Part shown: one piece after another, positions 1 to 8,219 of the stretch
Layout: each line of letters begins with the position of its first letter
Numbering within the stretch: the first letter of the stretch is position 1
Origin: DATJGR01 sp963812255
Lineage (GTDB): Bacteria > Pseudomonadota > Gammaproteobacteria > Pseudomonadales > Azotimanducaceae
Reading direction: 5' to 3'
Assembly (NCBI GenBank): GCA_963812255.1
Contig: CAWEUM010000005.1
Coordinates: forward strand, 1,922,001-1,986,000
DNA: 64,000 nt
The notes under the pieces: generated by a model
Database searches by the model: none
What the model was told of the DNA's origin: nothing
The model's input: the letters and a program-made list of their open reading frames with translations, nothing else
Made by a program: the position numbers and the translations under genes

Positions 1-185
1 TTGCATTCGATCCCCCCCAACGATTTCGGCAGCAGCAGGTTGACGAGTTCGGCGCGCATCAATGCATCGACTACCTCGGCCGACAACTCACCGTCGCGCT
101 CGGCCTCGTCACGATGCGCAGCAATTACCGGTGCGATCGCATCGACGCGAGCCAGCAGATCCGGGTATTCTGATTCCAGGTTCAT
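1..185 (-). CDS. Acyl-CoA dehydrogenase family protein, N-terminal fragment
   Basis: This gene reads leftward and leaves the window, so only its first 61 codons are present. The ATG lies at 185-183, with a weak AAGAAG-like ribosome site just upstream. The residues match the alpha-helical N-terminal domain of acyl-CoA dehydrogenase/HsaA-type flavoproteins: a helix with DAIAPVIAAHRDEAERDG, then LMRAELVNLLLPKSLGG, which in this family contacts the acyl chain and flavin. The catalytic base and flavin-binding parts lie outside, so the substrate is unknown. The nearby thiolase and DUF35 pair fits acyl-CoA metabolism, but the STAS-like gene on the other strand separates them. Confidence 0.72.
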   Translation of the reverse strand, partial: MNLESEYPDLLARVDAIAPVIAAHRDEAERDGELSAEVVDALMRAELVNLLLPKSLGGIEC

Positions 186-295
186 ACGCGCTTCTTTGCG
201 CCTGGGAAAGCTCACGTTTCGCTGATACTTTGCGCACATTACGCGTAAGGCTGCTCATCTACCATCATTGGGAGTCTCCAAGCACATGGACGCGC

Positions 296-757
296 GTGGC
301 CGCCCAATATCACATCAATCACGATGACGAGTTCGTTGCGCTGCGACTCGACGGAGAGGTCGATCTCGTCGACGTCTACGAACTCTGTCAGTCGCTGCTC
401 GCGGACCCGCGCTTCGATCCGAAACTGCCTCAGCTCGCAGATCTTCGAAGTGTCCAGCTCAACCTCAAGCGTGGAGCAATGCGACCGTTCCTGCGATACG
501 TGACCGCCAAGTATCGGCCTCTCGTCGGCGCACCCATCGCGGTGGTATTCGACGGGTCAAAGGACGACGAATTCTGCGCCGGTGTGTATCAGTTCGCCTG
601 CAAGCTCTCGAATACCGAAGTCTTCGATGATTACGCTCTGGCGATCAAATGGCTGCTGCGCACCAGTTGGGCGACGCCGAACTCGGCGCTGTCATCGCAA
701 CCACATAACCCCGGCCGAGATCACGGTGATGAACATCCAGAACAAATAAGGGCTTGA
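296..757 (+). CDS. STAS/SpoIIAA-like small cytoplasmic protein
   Basis: A protein of about 153 residues if started at the GTG at 296. The frame stays open upstream but gives arginine-rich, unconvincing sequence before that codon. It alternates hydrophobic strands and helices as in the single-domain STAS/SpoIIAA-like family: VALRLDGEVDLVDVYELC, then LPQLADLRSVQLNL, then PIAVVFDG, then a C-terminal helix ending in AIKWLL. Such proteins are usually partner-binding or regulatory, but no partner is encoded beside it. No clear Shine-Dalgarno sequence precedes the GTG, so the start is uncertain. The last 66 bases overlap a possible small gene on the other strand. Confidence 0.55.
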   Translation: MAAQYHINHDDEFVALRLDGEVDLVDVYELCQSLLADPRFDPKLPQLADLRSVQLNLKRGAMRPFLRYVTAKYRPLVGAPIAVVFDGSKDDEFCAGVYQFACKLSNTEVFDDYALAIKWLLRTSWATPNSALSSQPHNPGRDHGDEHPEQIRA

Positions 758-814
758 GTAAGCCACCAACCGCGCAAACGACTCGCTGTGGCCATTCTGA
801 TCGTGACCATTCAT
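692..814 (-). CDS. Possible 40-residue single-pass membrane protein
   Basis: A short frame starting at ATG 814 and ending in TGA at 692-694. A GAGGGAG ribosome-binding sequence sits about six bases upstream; an earlier ATG at 820 is too close to that site. The product has a polar histidine-containing start (MNGHDQNGHSESFARL) and then one hydrophobic stretch, YLFWMFITVISAGVMWL, ending in arginine, which looks like a single transmembrane helix. I recognise no family. Its 3' end overlaps the STAS-like gene on the opposite strand, so only one of the two ends may be right. The good ribosome site is the main support. Confidence 0.4.
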   Translation of the reverse strand: MNGHDQNGHSESFARLVAYSSPYLFWMFITVISAGVMWLR

Positions 815-1129
815 GGACATCTCCCTCACGAGGACACGACCACTTTGTAACCCGGTGACCCAGTTCACGGCAAAGATGTGATCTGGTTATCTTGTGGCTC
901 GTTTGTAACGCATCAGTGTGGCGGGCCCACGATCGAGGATCTCGCAGTGACCAGACTCGAGACGCGGTCGGATGCGCCCGGGATCGCCCAAAAGTGAAGA
1001 GAATATGGAACCGAGAACGTTAACGCGTTGATGTTGAGACCCTTTTCTAACGGCCCTGAAGATCATCCGAGAATCGCTCTTTTAATCGCCCAACCATGCC
1101 GCTATTCTTAACAGCCTCACCAGTCGATG

Positions 1130-1145
1130 CTGTATGTTCATACAG
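1130..1145. promoter_or_regulatory. LexA (SOS) box-like palindrome with no obvious target gene
   Basis: CTGTATGTTCATACAG is a palindrome with two 7-base arms around TT and fits the gammaproteobacterial LexA pattern CTGT-N8-ACAG exactly. It lies in the largest gap of the window (758-1241). No convincing gene starts next to it: the thiolase ends at 1242 and points toward the box, and the possible small membrane gene begins over 300 bases away on the minus strand. The rest of this gap shows two TTTGTAAC copies (near 846 and 903) and nothing else I can name. Confidence 0.45.
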
Positions 1146-1241
1146 TGTTATTCTCCTCGGCAGGGCGAACGCACGCGTACAGCTCGGCTGGTGAGGCTTT
1201 CCGTTCGATCCCCTCGATCACTGAAGAATCGTCTGCGTGCC

Positions 1242-2387
1242 TCAAGGGCCGATGTTGCTCATCACGACACAACCACTCGCCCCGAACATTCCGCCAACGC
1301 CCAAGCACAACGAAATCTCGGCGCCCTGTACTTGTGCTGGAGCCACGCCGCGCAACTGACGAACCGACTCCTGCAACGCGTACATGCCATACATACCTGA
1401 GTGCATGTACGACAACCCGCCACCATTCGTGTTGAGGGGCAGCTTTCCACCGGGACGTGTGTTGCCTTCCCAGATGAATCCCGCAGCTTCACCTCGCTGA
1501 CAGAATCCCAAATCCTCCAATCCATAGATCGGCAGATGCGCAAACGCGTCGTAGATCATCATGTGATGTACGTCGTCATGACCGATGCCGGCAGATTTCA
1601 TCGCCGCTTGTCCCGCCACCCGGAACGCACGCGAACTCGTCAGGTCCACCATCTGACTTACCATCGGCGTCTCGACGCTCTCACCACTGCCAATCACGTA
1701 TACCGGCTTACGTGGAAAATCGCGCGCACGTTCACCGGACACCAATATGAGCGCACCGCCCCCGTCGGTGACGAGGCAACACTCGAGCAAATGAAACGGG
1801 TAAGCGATCATGCGTGAATTCAGCACGTCGTCGACCGTGATCGGCTCGCGAAAACTCGCGCGGGGATTTTTCGATGCCCATTCGCGCTGCACCACGGCCA
1901 CCATCGCGAGCTGCTCGTGCGACATCCCGTACTGCTTCATGTACCGAAGTACCGGGAGCGTAAACATCGTCGGTGGACCGACAACGCCATAGGGTGCTTC
2001 GAACTGACCGGCCAAGCTGGAACCGCCAGCCCCGCCCCGGCGGAAACTCCCGCGACCGACGCCGGACCGTCCGCTTTCTCCATGCGTAATCAGCACCGTT
2101 TTGCACAACCCCTGCTGAATCGCCGCAACCGCGTGGCGCACATGAATCATGAACGAACAGCCGCCCACCTGCGTGCCGTCGACCCAGGTGGGTGTGATGC
2201 CGAGATAATGTGCGACGCCGGTCGGCGATTCTCCTGCGGTTGCAACACCGTCGATGTCGGCCGCTGACAGCCCAGCGTCCGCGAACGCATTCAGTGCCGC
2301 ATCCGCGTGCAGTTGCAGCTGACTCAGTTGAGGGATCACGCCCATTTCAGTCGTCTCAGCCGCGCCGACGATCGCTACGGAACTCAT
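1242..2387 (-). CDS. Thiolase-fold protein of the SCP2/lipid-transfer type
   Basis: A 381-residue thiolase-superfamily enzyme of the group annotated as lipid-transfer or SCP-x thiolase, which cleaves or forms 3-ketoacyl-CoA, often of steroid or branched side chains. The nucleophile-region cysteine is at about residue 77 in VGGCSFM. The C-terminal half has the glycine-rich LNTNGGGLSYMHSGMYG segment with the conserved histidine, and GVGGMFGASGC near the end. It overlaps the upstream DUF35 gene by four bases, the usual arrangement for these thiolases, which need a DUF35 partner for activity or stability. The true substrate cannot be read from sequence. Confidence 0.85.
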   Translation of the reverse strand: MSSVAIVGAAETTEMGVIPQLSQLQLHADAALNAFADAGLSAADIDGVATAGESPTGVAHYLGITPTWVDGTQVGGCSFMIHVRHAVAAIQQGLCKTVLITHGESGRSGVGRGSFRRGGAGGSSLAGQFEAPYGVVGPPTMFTLPVLRYMKQYGMSHEQLAMVAVVQREWASKNPRASFREPITVDDVLNSRMIAYPFHLLECCLVTDGGGALILVSGERARDFPRKPVYVIGSGESVETPMVSQMVDLTSSRAFRVAGQAAMKSAGIGHDDVHHMMIYDAFAHLPIYGLEDLGFCQRGEAAGFIWEGNTRPGGKLPLNTNGGGLSYMHSGMYGMYALQESVRQLRGVAPAQVQGAEISLCLGVGGMFGASGCVVMSNIGP

Positions 2388-2800
2388 CGGCCGCCACCCG
2401 CCGGTTTGAACAGGGGCAGCGTGATTTCATCGGAGACCTTTTCGAACTCGACAACCAGGGGCATGTCCAACTGCAACGCCTCGGGCGTCTGATCGCAGCC
2501 CACGACATTGCTCATCATTCGCGGACCCTCGTCGAGTTCGACAATGGCAATCGAGTAAGGCGCATCCCACGCGGGATGCGGCCGATGGTTGATCACGTAG
2601 CTGAGTAGTCGTCCGCGGCCCGCGGCCTTGAAGATACTGACTTTGCGGGAACTGCACGCGGGACAGAACGGTCGCGGAGGAAAGTAAACCTGGTCGCAGG
2701 TGTCACAGCGTTGCAGCCGCAACTCACCAAGTTGCGTGCCATCCCAGAAATGTTGCGTTTCCGGAGTCGGCTGTGGCAGCGGTCGGCTGTGCTTCGTCAT
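2384..2800 (-). CDS. Zn-ribbon/OB-fold DUF35 protein, thiolase partner
   Basis: A 138-residue protein with the two-part DUF35 layout: a rubredoxin-like zinc ribbon with CDTC and CPAC pairs (about residues 33-52), then an OB-fold domain beginning GRGRLLSYVINHRPHP, with SIAIVELDEGPRMMSNVV. In this family the protein forms a complex with an SCP2-type thiolase or HMG-CoA synthase and is thought to help bind acyl-CoA. It is the first gene of a two-gene unit, and its stop overlaps the thiolase start. All four zinc-ligand cysteines are present. Confidence 0.87.
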   Translation of the reverse strand: MTKHSRPLPQPTPETQHFWDGTQLGELRLQRCDTCDQVYFPPRPFCPACSSRKVSIFKAAGRGRLLSYVINHRPHPAWDAPYSIAIVELDEGPRMMSNVVGCDQTPEALQLDMPLVVEFEKVSDEITLPLFKPAGGGR

Positions 2801-2865
2801 GTTTGGCCTCTCGACTGGCGCGCGAGTATCTCAGAGCATTTCTGGCGCTCGCAACCCGTGGTGTA

Positions 2866-3702
2866 TCAGGCAGGTGCAACCACCGGCAACACACGCCACC
2901 AGTCGAACCCAGCATCGGCGACCGCAAGAAATTCCGGATTGAGCAAAGAGTCTTTCGTGTTGTAGCGCAATGGTTCGCGATCGAACGTCCACACCGCACC
3001 ACCTGCAGCGTGCAGTACCGCATGCGCGGCGGCGATATCCCATTCGGAAGTCGGTCCGAGCCGCGGATAAAGGTCGGCATCACCCTGCGCCAGAATGCAC
3101 AGCTTCAATGAACTGCCGACCGGGGTGCGATCGACCGAATCGAACCGCTTCGACAATTCGCTGATGAACGACTCTAGCCGTTCGCCACCGTGGCTGCGAC
3201 TCGCAACCAAAGTCACGCGACGCTCCTGATTCATCGTGCGCGCAACGATCCTGCGCACATCGCGTCGATCACGTCGCTCGGCACGGCTCGCTGCAACATC
3301 ACCGGTATACGTAACACCCTGCGCAGGCACGCCGACGATGCCCAGTACCGCGCGATGGTTTTCGATCAAGGCGATGTTGACCGTGAATTCGCCGTTGCGA
3401 TTGACGAACTCCTTCGTCCCGTCCAGTGGATCGACCAACCAGTACCGGCGCCACGATCGCCGCGTCGCAAAGTCGGGTGCGCGGGATTCCTCGGACAGCA
3501 CCGGAATGTCCGGTGTGAGTTTTCGCAACGAATCGAGAATCAGGTGATGCGACGCCAGATCCGCCTGGGTCAGCGGCGATGCATCGTCCTTGGTCGCGAC
3601 ATCGAAGTTCGATTCATAAACCCGCATGATTTCTTGGCCCGCCGCATCGGCGATTGCGACCAGTTCATCGATGAGGTCTCTGTGATCCGTTGATTGAGGC
3701 AT
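2866..3702 (-). CDS. cysQ: 3'(2'),5'-bisphosphate nucleotidase CysQ
   Basis: A 278-residue member of the inositol monophosphatase superfamily. CysQ removes the 3'-phosphate from adenosine 3',5'-bisphosphate, the by-product of sulfate assimilation and of 4'-phosphopantetheine transfer. Visible metal-site motifs are the LSEES acid pair, DPLDGTKEF (about residues 92-100) and the C-terminal SEWDIAAAHAVL. Length is slightly above the usual 246-270. It is divergent from the HAD phosphatase, with the promoter/operator region at 3703-3787 between them. In related genomes it also sits among nucleotide hydrolase genes, but I see no sulfur-assimilation genes here. Confidence 0.88.
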   Translation of the reverse strand: MPQSTDHRDLIDELVAIADAAGQEIMRVYESNFDVATKDDASPLTQADLASHHLILDSLRKLTPDIPVLSEESRAPDFATRRSWRRYWLVDPLDGTKEFVNRNGEFTVNIALIENHRAVLGIVGVPAQGVTYTGDVAASRAERRDRRDVRRIVARTMNQERRVTLVASRSHGGERLESFISELSKRFDSVDRTPVGSSLKLCILAQGDADLYPRLGPTSEWDIAAAHAVLHAAGGAVWTFDREPLRYNTKDSLLNPEFLAVADAGFDWWRVLPVVAPA

Positions 3703-3723
3703 GCGCTCTCCGTGTCTATTGGG

Positions 3724-3753
3724 TTGTCGCGTACACTATCGCGACACTATATA
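3724..3753 (+). promoter_or_regulatory. Promoter with operator-like inverted repeat between -35 and -10
   Basis: A sigma-70-like promoter reads toward the HAD gene: TTGTCG at 3724-3729 and TATATA at 3748-3753, 18 bases apart. Between the hexamers lies an inverted repeat, TGTCGCG (3725-3731) and CGCGACA (3740-3746), separated by eight bases. A repressor bound there would block polymerase. The site lies in the divergent cysQ/HAD gap, so it could control either gene. The regulator is unknown. Confidence 0.5.
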
Positions 3754-3787
3754 GGGCACTCCGAACGATGCCGAGACGCCGCCGCTC

Positions 3788-4453
3788 GTGATACCAAAGC
3801 GGGTTGACTGGGACGATGTCGATACAGTGCTGCTCGACATGGATGGCACTTTGCTCGATCTCAATTACGACAACGTGCTGTGGAACGAACGCCTGCCGGA
3901 ACGCTACGCGGCACACCACGGCACAGACACGAATATTGCGCGAGAAACCCTCATGCGTCGTTTCGTCGAAACGCGCGACACCATCGAACACTATTGCCTC
4001 GATGACTGGGCACGGTTCACAAAGCTGGACATGTTGGCGTTGCATCACGAACTGCGCCATCTGATCCGCTATCGACCCTACGGGGAAGCTTTCCTCGATC
4101 GACTGCGCGCAACCGGCCGCCGCTCGGTACTTGTGACCAATGCACATCGCGACAGCCTGTCGATCAAGAACGCGCTGACCGGACTGACCGCTCGACTCGA
4201 CCATGCCTTTTCGTCGCACGACTTTCGTGCGCCGAAGGAGTCGCCGGAGTTTTGGATCCACCTCGAGCGCGCATTGCCGTTCGATCCGACGCGGACCTTG
4301 CTGATCGACGACAACGCATCGGTCCTCGCGGCGGCCCAGCGGTTCGGCATTGCACACCTGATGACCGTCACTCAGCCAGATTCGGCGCGCCCGCCGCGAA
4401 CCGGTCTCGCTCACGCTGCGTTCAATGCCTTCGACGAGATCATGCCGCCGTGA
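3788..4453 (+). CDS. HAD-family nucleotidase, YrfG/GMP-IMP type
   Basis: A 221-residue haloacid-dehalogenase-fold hydrolase starting at GTG. The catalytic aspartates are in LLDMDGTLLDL (residues 17 and 19); motif II is SVLVTNAH, followed by the APKESPEFW lysine and the acidic LLIDDNASV. It resembles Escherichia coli YrfG, which dephosphorylates GMP and IMP. As in E. coli and Pseudomonas it is followed directly by hslR: its TGA overlaps the hslR GTG in GTGA, so the two are translationally coupled. Substrate is inferred from family resemblance and context only. Confidence 0.82.
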   Translation: MIPKRVDWDDVDTVLLDMDGTLLDLNYDNVLWNERLPERYAAHHGTDTNIARETLMRRFVETRDTIEHYCLDDWARFTKLDMLALHHELRHLIRYRPYGEAFLDRLRATGRRSVLVTNAHRDSLSIKNALTGLTARLDHAFSSHDFRAPKESPEFWIHLERALPFDPTRTLLIDDNASVLAAAQRFGIAHLMTVTQPDSARPPRTGLAHAAFNAFDEIMPP

Positions 4454-4857
4454 ACGACGCAAATCACAACACCGCCAGGGTGCGGCTCGATCGCTGGCTG
4501 TGGGCCGCGCGCTTTTTCAAGACGCGCTCGGCAGCAAAGGCGGCTATCGAAGGCGGCAAGGTGCACTGTGGTGGGCAGCGCGCCAAACCGTCGAAGGAAA
4601 TCGGTATCGGGATCGAACTCGTGATCAATCGCGGCAGCGCCCTGCAGACCGTGGTTGTGACAGGCATCGGTGAACGCCGCGGAACCGCCACCGATGCTGC
4701 GCGGCTGTATCGCGAAACGGCCGATAGCATTGCGAAGCGCGAAGCGGCCGCCGATCGGGGGAGAGCCCTTTGGGCCCCGTCCGCGGCACCGGCTACGCGA
4801 CCGGACCGACGCGGTCGACGCGAGTTGATGCGCCTCAAACAGTCGGATGCGGATTAG
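4450..4857 (+). CDS. hslR: Heat-shock ribosome-associated protein Hsp15
   Basis: A 135-residue RNA-binding protein beginning at the GTG that overlaps the end of the HAD gene. The S4 domain is at the N-terminus, VRLDRWLWAARFFKTRSAA followed by IEGGKVHCGGQRAKPSKEI, and the C-terminal tail is rich in arginine and lysine. Hsp15 binds free 50S subunits still carrying a nascent chain and moves the peptidyl-tRNA to the P site, rescuing stalled ribosomes after heat shock. Length and domain layout match the family. Confidence 0.9.
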   Translation: MNDANHNTARVRLDRWLWAARFFKTRSAAKAAIEGGKVHCGGQRAKPSKEIGIGIELVINRGSALQTVVVTGIGERRGTATDAARLYRETADSIAKREAAADRGRALWAPSAAPATRPDRRGRRELMRLKQSDAD

Positions 4858-4934
4858 CGCGACGCATTGATGTCCGCAACTTCGGGCGGCGGAAGCGTTT
4901 ACATCCGTCAATCGCACGCATTGGGAGGCTTTGG

Positions 4935-4940
4935 CATAAT
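4935..4940 (+). promoter_or_regulatory. Probable extended -10 promoter of pckA
   Basis: TGGCATAAT upstream of pckA reads as an extended -10 element (TG, one base, CATAAT). No convincing -35 hexamer lies at the usual distance. The predicted transcript would start near 4947 and leave about 40 bases of leader before the pckA ATG. Confidence 0.4.
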
Positions 4941-4988
4941 ACGCGCCTCCAACGCCTCCACCTTCGGGCAAACGAGCAACCATTCGCC

Positions 4989-6554
4989 ATGGCAGTAGAT
5001 ATCGATACCACACACAGCAAGGTCACGTACTCACACCTGTCGGCGGCGGAACTTGTCGAGTTGGCCGTGTTGCGAGGTGAGGGGCAGTTCGCGGCGAGCG
5101 GCGCGATTGTCGTCAAAACCGGAAAACGCACGGGCCGTTCACCAAAAGACCGCTTCATCGTTCGCGATACGGTGACCGAGACCACAGTGGATTGGGGCAC
5201 TGTGAATCAGCCGATCTCGCCTGAGATCTTCCAAGCGTTGTGGAATCGAGTGCAGGCCCACCTCACGAAGACTGAAACCTTCGTATCGCACCTGCACGTC
5301 GGCGCCGATCCAGCACACTATCTTCCGATCGAAGTGACCACTGAGTTTGCCTGGCACGCGCTGTTCGGCCGCGCGCTGTTCATCCGCCCCGACGTTTTAA
5401 ATCCCGACAGTCGCCCAGTGTGGCAGGTAATCAATGCGCCGGGCTTCACATGTGTGCCGAAGCGCGACGGCACCGCCAGCGACGGCACAGTCATGATCAA
5501 TTTCGGTGAGCGCAAGGTCCTGCTTGCGGGCATGCCTTACGCCGGTGAGATGAAGAAGAGCATGTTCTCCGTGCAGAACTTTCTTCTGCCGGAAGCGGAT
5601 GTGCTGCCAATGCACTGCTCCGCGAACGTAGGCGACGATGACAGCGTCACACTCTTCTTCGGTTTGTCTGGAACCGGAAAGACAACCCTATCTGCGGACC
5701 CTGAGCGGTTCCTCATTGGCGACGACGAACACGGTTGGGGCAAGGGGACCGTGTTCAATCTGGAAGGTGGCTGCTACGCGAAGTGCATCAATCTGACGCG
5801 CGAAAACGAACCCGTCATTTTTGACGCGATCCGCTTCGGCGCGATCGTCGAAAACGTGGTCATCGATTCGACGACCCGGGAGCCGGACTACGCCGATGCG
5901 AGCCTCACCGAAAATACCCGCGCCTGCTACCCACTCGAGAACGTGGCTGCGCGCGTCGTCGCCAATCGTGGCGGCGAACCCAACGCGATCATCTTTTTGA
6001 CCTGCGACGTCAGCGGCGTGTTGCCACCGGTATCGGTCCTGTCACCGCAGGCCGCTGCGTACCATTTCCTCTCTGGTTACACGGCCCAGGTTGGATCGAC
6101 CGAAGTCGGATCGACCGAGGCTTACAAAGCGACATTCTCCACGTGCTTCGGTGCGCCGTTCTTTCCGCGACCTGCCGGCGTCTATGCCGACCTTTTGATG
6201 AAGCGCATCAAAGAGTTCGGTTCCAGGGTGTACCTCGTCAATACCGGCTGGACTGGAGGTGGTTACGGGGTTGGCAAACGATTCAGCATTCCGACCACCC
6301 GCGCGATCATCCACGCGATTCAGCACGGCGCTCTCGCGCAGGTCGAGACGCGTCATTTGCCCGGCCTCAATCTACAGATTCCGACCAACGTGCCCGGTGT
6401 CGATTCGCAGATGCTCGATCCGCGCCAGAACTGGCGCAACAAGGACGCGTACGACGAGGCCGCAAAGCGGCTCATCGGCAAGTTCGTCGACAACTTCAAG
6501 CGCTTCTCGGTCGACGCGCGGATAGTCTCCGCCGGTCCGTCGGTAACTCGATAG
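4989..6554 (+). CDS. pckA: Phosphoenolpyruvate carboxykinase (ATP)
   Basis: A 521-residue cytoplasmic enzyme converting oxaloacetate and ATP to phosphoenolpyruvate, CO2 and ADP, the first step of gluconeogenesis from TCA-cycle carbon. The ATP-type P-loop GLSGTGKTTLS (about 225-235) is followed by LIGDDEHGW, the metal-binding kinase-2 motif. The N-terminal KTGKRTGRSPKDRF holds substrate-binding arginines. The frame is open much further upstream, but the ATG at 4989 gives the family's normal N-terminus. In Pseudomonas it also lies beside hslR and the HAD gene. Confidence 0.96.
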   Translation: MAVDIDTTHSKVTYSHLSAAELVELAVLRGEGQFAASGAIVVKTGKRTGRSPKDRFIVRDTVTETTVDWGTVNQPISPEIFQALWNRVQAHLTKTETFVSHLHVGADPAHYLPIEVTTEFAWHALFGRALFIRPDVLNPDSRPVWQVINAPGFTCVPKRDGTASDGTVMINFGERKVLLAGMPYAGEMKKSMFSVQNFLLPEADVLPMHCSANVGDDDSVTLFFGLSGTGKTTLSADPERFLIGDDEHGWGKGTVFNLEGGCYAKCINLTRENEPVIFDAIRFGAIVENVVIDSTTREPDYADASLTENTRACYPLENVAARVVANRGGEPNAIIFLTCDVSGVLPPVSVLSPQAAAYHFLSGYTAQVGSTEVGSTEAYKATFSTCFGAPFFPRPAGVYADLLMKRIKEFGSRVYLVNTGWTGGGYGVGKRFSIPTTRAIIHAIQHGALAQVETRHLPGLNLQIPTNVPGVDSQMLDPRQNWRNKDAYDEAAKRLIGKFVDNFKRFSVDARIVSAGPSVTR

Positions 6555-6638
6555 GTCACTCTGCCTCGCCACCCGTCTAGGCAATCTGGCCGGGTTGGCG
6601 GTACTCTTCGCGGCCCGAACACAAGCGAGTAGCTGGCG

Positions 6639-8219
6639 ATGAATTCGCGGCTAGAACACGGTCTCGACGCGCTCGCCACGAGCCAGGACAGGCACCTGCT
6701 CAGCCGGCTTGCGCGCGGCATCGAGAAAGAAAGTCTGAGGGTACTACCGAACGGCAATCTGGCGCAGACCAGACACCCGGTTGCATTGGGATCGCCGCTG
6801 ACGCATCCATTGATCACGACGGATTTCAGCGAGTCTCAGCCGGAGCTGATTACCGGCGTGCACCGCGATGTCCAGGCTTGCCTGGACGAACTCTGTGACA
6901 TTCATCGGTTTGTGTATCGGTCGCTCGACGACGAGTTGCTGTGGTCTTCGAGCATGCCGTGCATGCTCGGGCAGGACGATGACGTGCCAATCGCTCAGTT
7001 CGGTCGCTCGAACGTCGGCCGGACGAAACAGATCTATCGCCGCGGTCTTGCCGCCCGCTACGGCGCGCTGATGCAAACCATCTCCGGCATTCACTACAAC
7101 TTCTCCGTCCCCGAAGAACTGTGGGGGGTCATCGCGGCGATCTACGGTACAGCCGACACACGCGCGTTTCGCGACGACGCGTATTTCGGGCTGATCCGCA
7201 ACTTTCGCCGCCACTCGTGGTTGCTCATCTACCTGTTCGGCGCCTCGCCATCGCTATGCAAATCGTTCGTCAAGGGGCGTCGCCACGACCTCGAGAACCT
7301 CGATGAAGGGTCGTTGTATTTGCCCTACGGCACATCGATTCGGATGGGGGGCCTCGGATACCAAAGTGACGCACAGTCCAGTCTTCACGTCTCCTACAAT
7401 TCGCTCCCGGACTACGCTCGGACCTTGCGCGACGCGCTGACGCGACCCTATCACGCATATGAACGCATCGGGGTCAAGGTCGCAGGCGAATACCGGCAAC
7501 TCTCTTCGGCGTTGTTGCAGATCGAGAACGAGTTCTACGGAACGATTCGGCCCAAACGGACCATTCACCGCGGTCAGCGACCGCTGTCGGCACTGACATC
7601 TGCCGGGGTCGAATACGTCGAAGTGCGATGTTTGGACCTGAACCCGTTTCTGCCGGTCGGCATCGGCGCACCCGAGATCCGCTTTCTCGATTTGTTTCTG
7701 TTGCATTGTCTACTCAGCCACAGTCCGCCCGACAGCCGGGCCGAGTCGCGCGAACTGGCAGCCAATCAGCGAACGATAGTCGAGGCCGGTCGTAAACCCG
7801 GCCTTGAATTGACGCGAGGCGGCAAGCAAATGCTCATGCGCGACTGGGCGATGACGCTGATGAACGAGTTGCGCCCCATCGCCGATCTGTTGGACGTCGT
7901 TGTTGGGGAAGACGACCACCGCGCTTCATGGATCGAACAACGAAGTCGACTCGAAGAGCCTGAGCGAACCCCATCGGCAATGATTCTCGCGAACATGCAC
8001 AAGGCGCGCATACCCTTCTTTCGATTCGCCATGAATCAATCGATTCTGCACAAGGGCTTTTTCGAAGCCAACCCACTGAGCCAGGACAAGATTGCCCACT
8101 TCGAAGCACTGGCGGAACGCTCGCTCGAAGCACAGCGCGAAATGGAGTCATCCGAAACCGAAGGGCTCGATGATTACCTCGCGCATTACATGGCCGCACC
8201 ATCGATCGCAGACACGTGA
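6639..8219 (+). CDS. gshA: Glutamate-cysteine ligase
   Basis: A 526-residue ligase joining glutamate and cysteine with ATP, the first and rate-limiting step of glutathione synthesis. It is the proteobacterial GshA type: RGIEKESLRVLPNG near residue 26, TDFSESQPELIT (about 61-72) with metal-binding glutamates, and YVEVRCLDLNPF (about 326). Its TGA overlaps the next gene's ATG by four bases. No gshB is present in the window, so glutathione synthetase must lie elsewhere. Confidence 0.95.
   Translation: MNSRLEHGLDALATSQDRHLLSRLARGIEKESLRVLPNGNLAQTRHPVALGSPLTHPLITTDFSESQPELITGVHRDVQACLDELCDIHRFVYRSLDDELLWSSSMPCMLGQDDDVPIAQFGRSNVGRTKQIYRRGLAARYGALMQTISGIHYNFSVPEELWGVIAAIYGTADTRAFRDDAYFGLIRNFRRHSWLLIYLFGASPSLCKSFVKGRRHDLENLDEGSLYLPYGTSIRMGGLGYQSDAQSSLHVSYNSLPDYARTLRDALTRPYHAYERIGVKVAGEYRQLSSALLQIENEFYGTIRPKRTIHRGQRPLSALTSAGVEYVEVRCLDLNPFLPVGIGAPEIRFLDLFLLHCLLSHSPPDSRAESRELAANQRTIVEAGRKPGLELTRGGKQMLMRDWAMTLMNELRPIADLLDVVVGEDDHRASWIEQRSRLEEPERTPSAMILANMHKARIPFFRFAMNQSILHKGFFEANPLSQDKIAHFEALAERSLEAQREMESSETEGLDDYLAHYMAAPSIADT

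Noticed and set aside
1049..1099. 16-codon frame MVGRLKERFSDDLQGR on the minus strand downstream of the LexA-type box
   Set aside because: No ribosome site and too short to tell from chance, although its position is suggestive.
4770..4988. Longer N-terminus for PEP carboxykinase
   Set aside because: The upstream frame has no family-like sequence, overlaps hslR, and a promoter-like element lies within it; ATG 4989 gives the normal start.
6088..6120. Apparent in-frame duplication (VGSTEVGSTE) in PckA
   Set aside because: PEP carboxykinases normally carry two GTE/TE-like turns here, so this is chance similarity rather than an insertion.
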